Assembly (NCBI GenBank): GCA_963977495.1
Contig: CAXBOT010000001.1
Location: forward strand, 558,001-622,000
Length of the DNA stretch: 64,000 nt
Direction: 5' to 3'
Source of the DNA: UBA1672 sp963977495
Lineage (GTDB): Bacteria > Pseudomonadota > Alphaproteobacteria > Micavibrionales > Micavibrionaceae
The notes beneath the pieces are model-generated. The model worked only from the letters and a program-made list of their open reading frames with translations. It had not been told where the DNA came from and did not search any database. Shown in pieces: positions 63,384-64,000 of the stretch. The translations under genes and the position numbers were made by a program. Numbering within the stretch: the stretch's first letter is position 1; every line of letters begins with the position of its first letter.

Positions 63384-63953
63384 ATGAGTGTTATGTCGTC
63401 GGGTATTCTTGCATTCAGTATGTCTACCGATGCCTTTGCTGTATCGCTAGGGAAGGGCGCGGTCATACGCTCTCCGCGCATTCGCGATGCCCTTAGGATT
63501 GCCACGGTCTTTGGCACAGTCGAAATGGTTGCCCCCATTCTCGGCTGGCTTGCGGGATTATTTGCCAGCAGCATCATTAAAGATGTCGATCATTGGATCG
63601 CCTTCGTTATCTTATGCACAATCGGCATAACTTTTATCTATGGCAGTTTTTCTGATGAGACGGAAGACGAAGAAAAAGCCAGAAAACCACACAGTTTAGG
63701 CGTTTTGTTTCTGACGGCGATTGCGACCAGCATTGATGCTTTTGCGATCGGCTTGAGCCTGGCTTTCGTTGGGCATAACATCTTAATGGCCGCCGTTTCA
63801 ATCGGGCTTGCTACATTTTTAATGGTCACAATCGGCATTATGGCAGGGCAATTTATTGGGAAGAAAATAGGGCGCTATGCGGAGCGTTTGGGCGGCTTGG
63901 GCTTGATCTTTATTGGCACCAAAATCCTTCTAGAGCATCTATATATTATCTAA
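63384..63953 (+). CDS. mntP: MntP-like manganese efflux pump
   Basis: A 189-residue membrane protein with six hydrophobic helices in two halves. The repeated motifs STDAFAVSLGKG and ATSIDAFAIGLSLAF carry the metal-binding Asp residues of MntP (UPF0059). It is predicted to export Mn2+ from the cytoplasm. GAAGGG lies before the ATG. The 167-bp upstream region holds no yybP-ykoY riboswitch that I can recognise, so regulation may be by protein. Confidence 0.88.
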   Translation: MSVMSSGILAFSMSTDAFAVSLGKGAVIRSPRIRDALRIATVFGTVEMVAPILGWLAGLFASSIIKDVDHWIAFVILCTIGITFIYGSFSDETEDEEKARKPHSLGVLFLTAIATSIDAFAIGLSLAFVGHNILMAAVSIGLATFLMVTIGIMAGQFIGKKIGRYAERLGGLGLIFIGTKILLEHLYII

Positions 63954-64000
63954 ACGCAGCTTTTTGAATTGTCCGTTGATTTCTTTTATTCCTAAATACG

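Overview
The window reads as chromosomal DNA of an alphaproteobacterium of moderate, slightly AT-leaning composition. The evidence is the conserved alphaproteobacterial block phoH-ybeY-corC-lnt-HTH-metK-trmB-rimP-nusA-infB-rbfA-truB-rpsO-pnp, a Fur/Mur-type regulator, DUF1491, a TIGR01459-type HAD protein, an NDUFS4-like complex I protein next to tRNA-Arg, an ECF sigma/NrsF pair and a 97-residue ribosomal protein L28. Family or genus cannot be fixed from sequence reading alone. I see no transposase, integrase, phage gene, CRISPR array or replication origin, and no gene-free stretch longer than 300 bases.

Layout. 1-1480 (-): gatC, a small membrane protein and a gatA cut by the window edge. 1553-5556: ruvX, a YgjP-type metallopeptidase, an intracellular PHA depolymerase with a histone-like tail, and a CobD/CbiB-like membrane protein. 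5580-9796: rpmB, an unusual tgt lacking the zinc cysteines, a GGDEF protein and a PAS histidine kinase. 9802-12585: fur, two small conserved genes, an entericidin-like lipoprotein and prfC. 12635-21843: a long, tightly coupled SUF Fe-S operon (Rrf2 regulator, sufB, sufC, sufD, sufS, sufT, sufA) in which extra small genes sit between almost all of the core genes, followed by two tandem paralogues of unknown function. 21849-27559: dusA (-), an SH3 protein, an unknown 325-residue protein, then fabA-fabB-CsaA-like-fabI for unsaturated fatty acid synthesis. 27575-31676 (-): a hypothetical gene, a glycerophosphodiesterase, a Sel1-like protein and pnp. 31923-33464 (+): gpmI. 33518-48851 (-): the translation/transcription block from rpsO up to miaB. 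48966-59375: a D-2-hydroxyacid dehydrogenase, an AGCS symporter, an HAD protein, a patatin, an MsbA-like ABC exporter, an alpha/beta hydrolase, CBS and DUF192 proteins, tRNA-Pro and ECF sigma/NrsF. 59463-63953: an NDUFS4-like protein, tRNA-Arg, an arsR-arsI pair, a vitamin K-dependent gamma-carboxylase homologue, a GlcG/HbpS heme-binding protein and an MntP-like transporter.

How it works together. Most genes are housekeeping: translation and RNA turnover, Fe-S assembly, lipid and envelope synthesis. Accessory functions concern metals and stress: Fur, the Rrf2 Fe-S sensor, the ECF/NrsF pair, ArsR/ArsI and MntP. The most unusual signals are the interleaved SUF operon with its downstream paralogue pair, the TGT without zinc ligands, the PHA depolymerase with a Lys/Ala/Pro tail, and the gamma-carboxylase homologue that keeps the catalytic-lysine motif.
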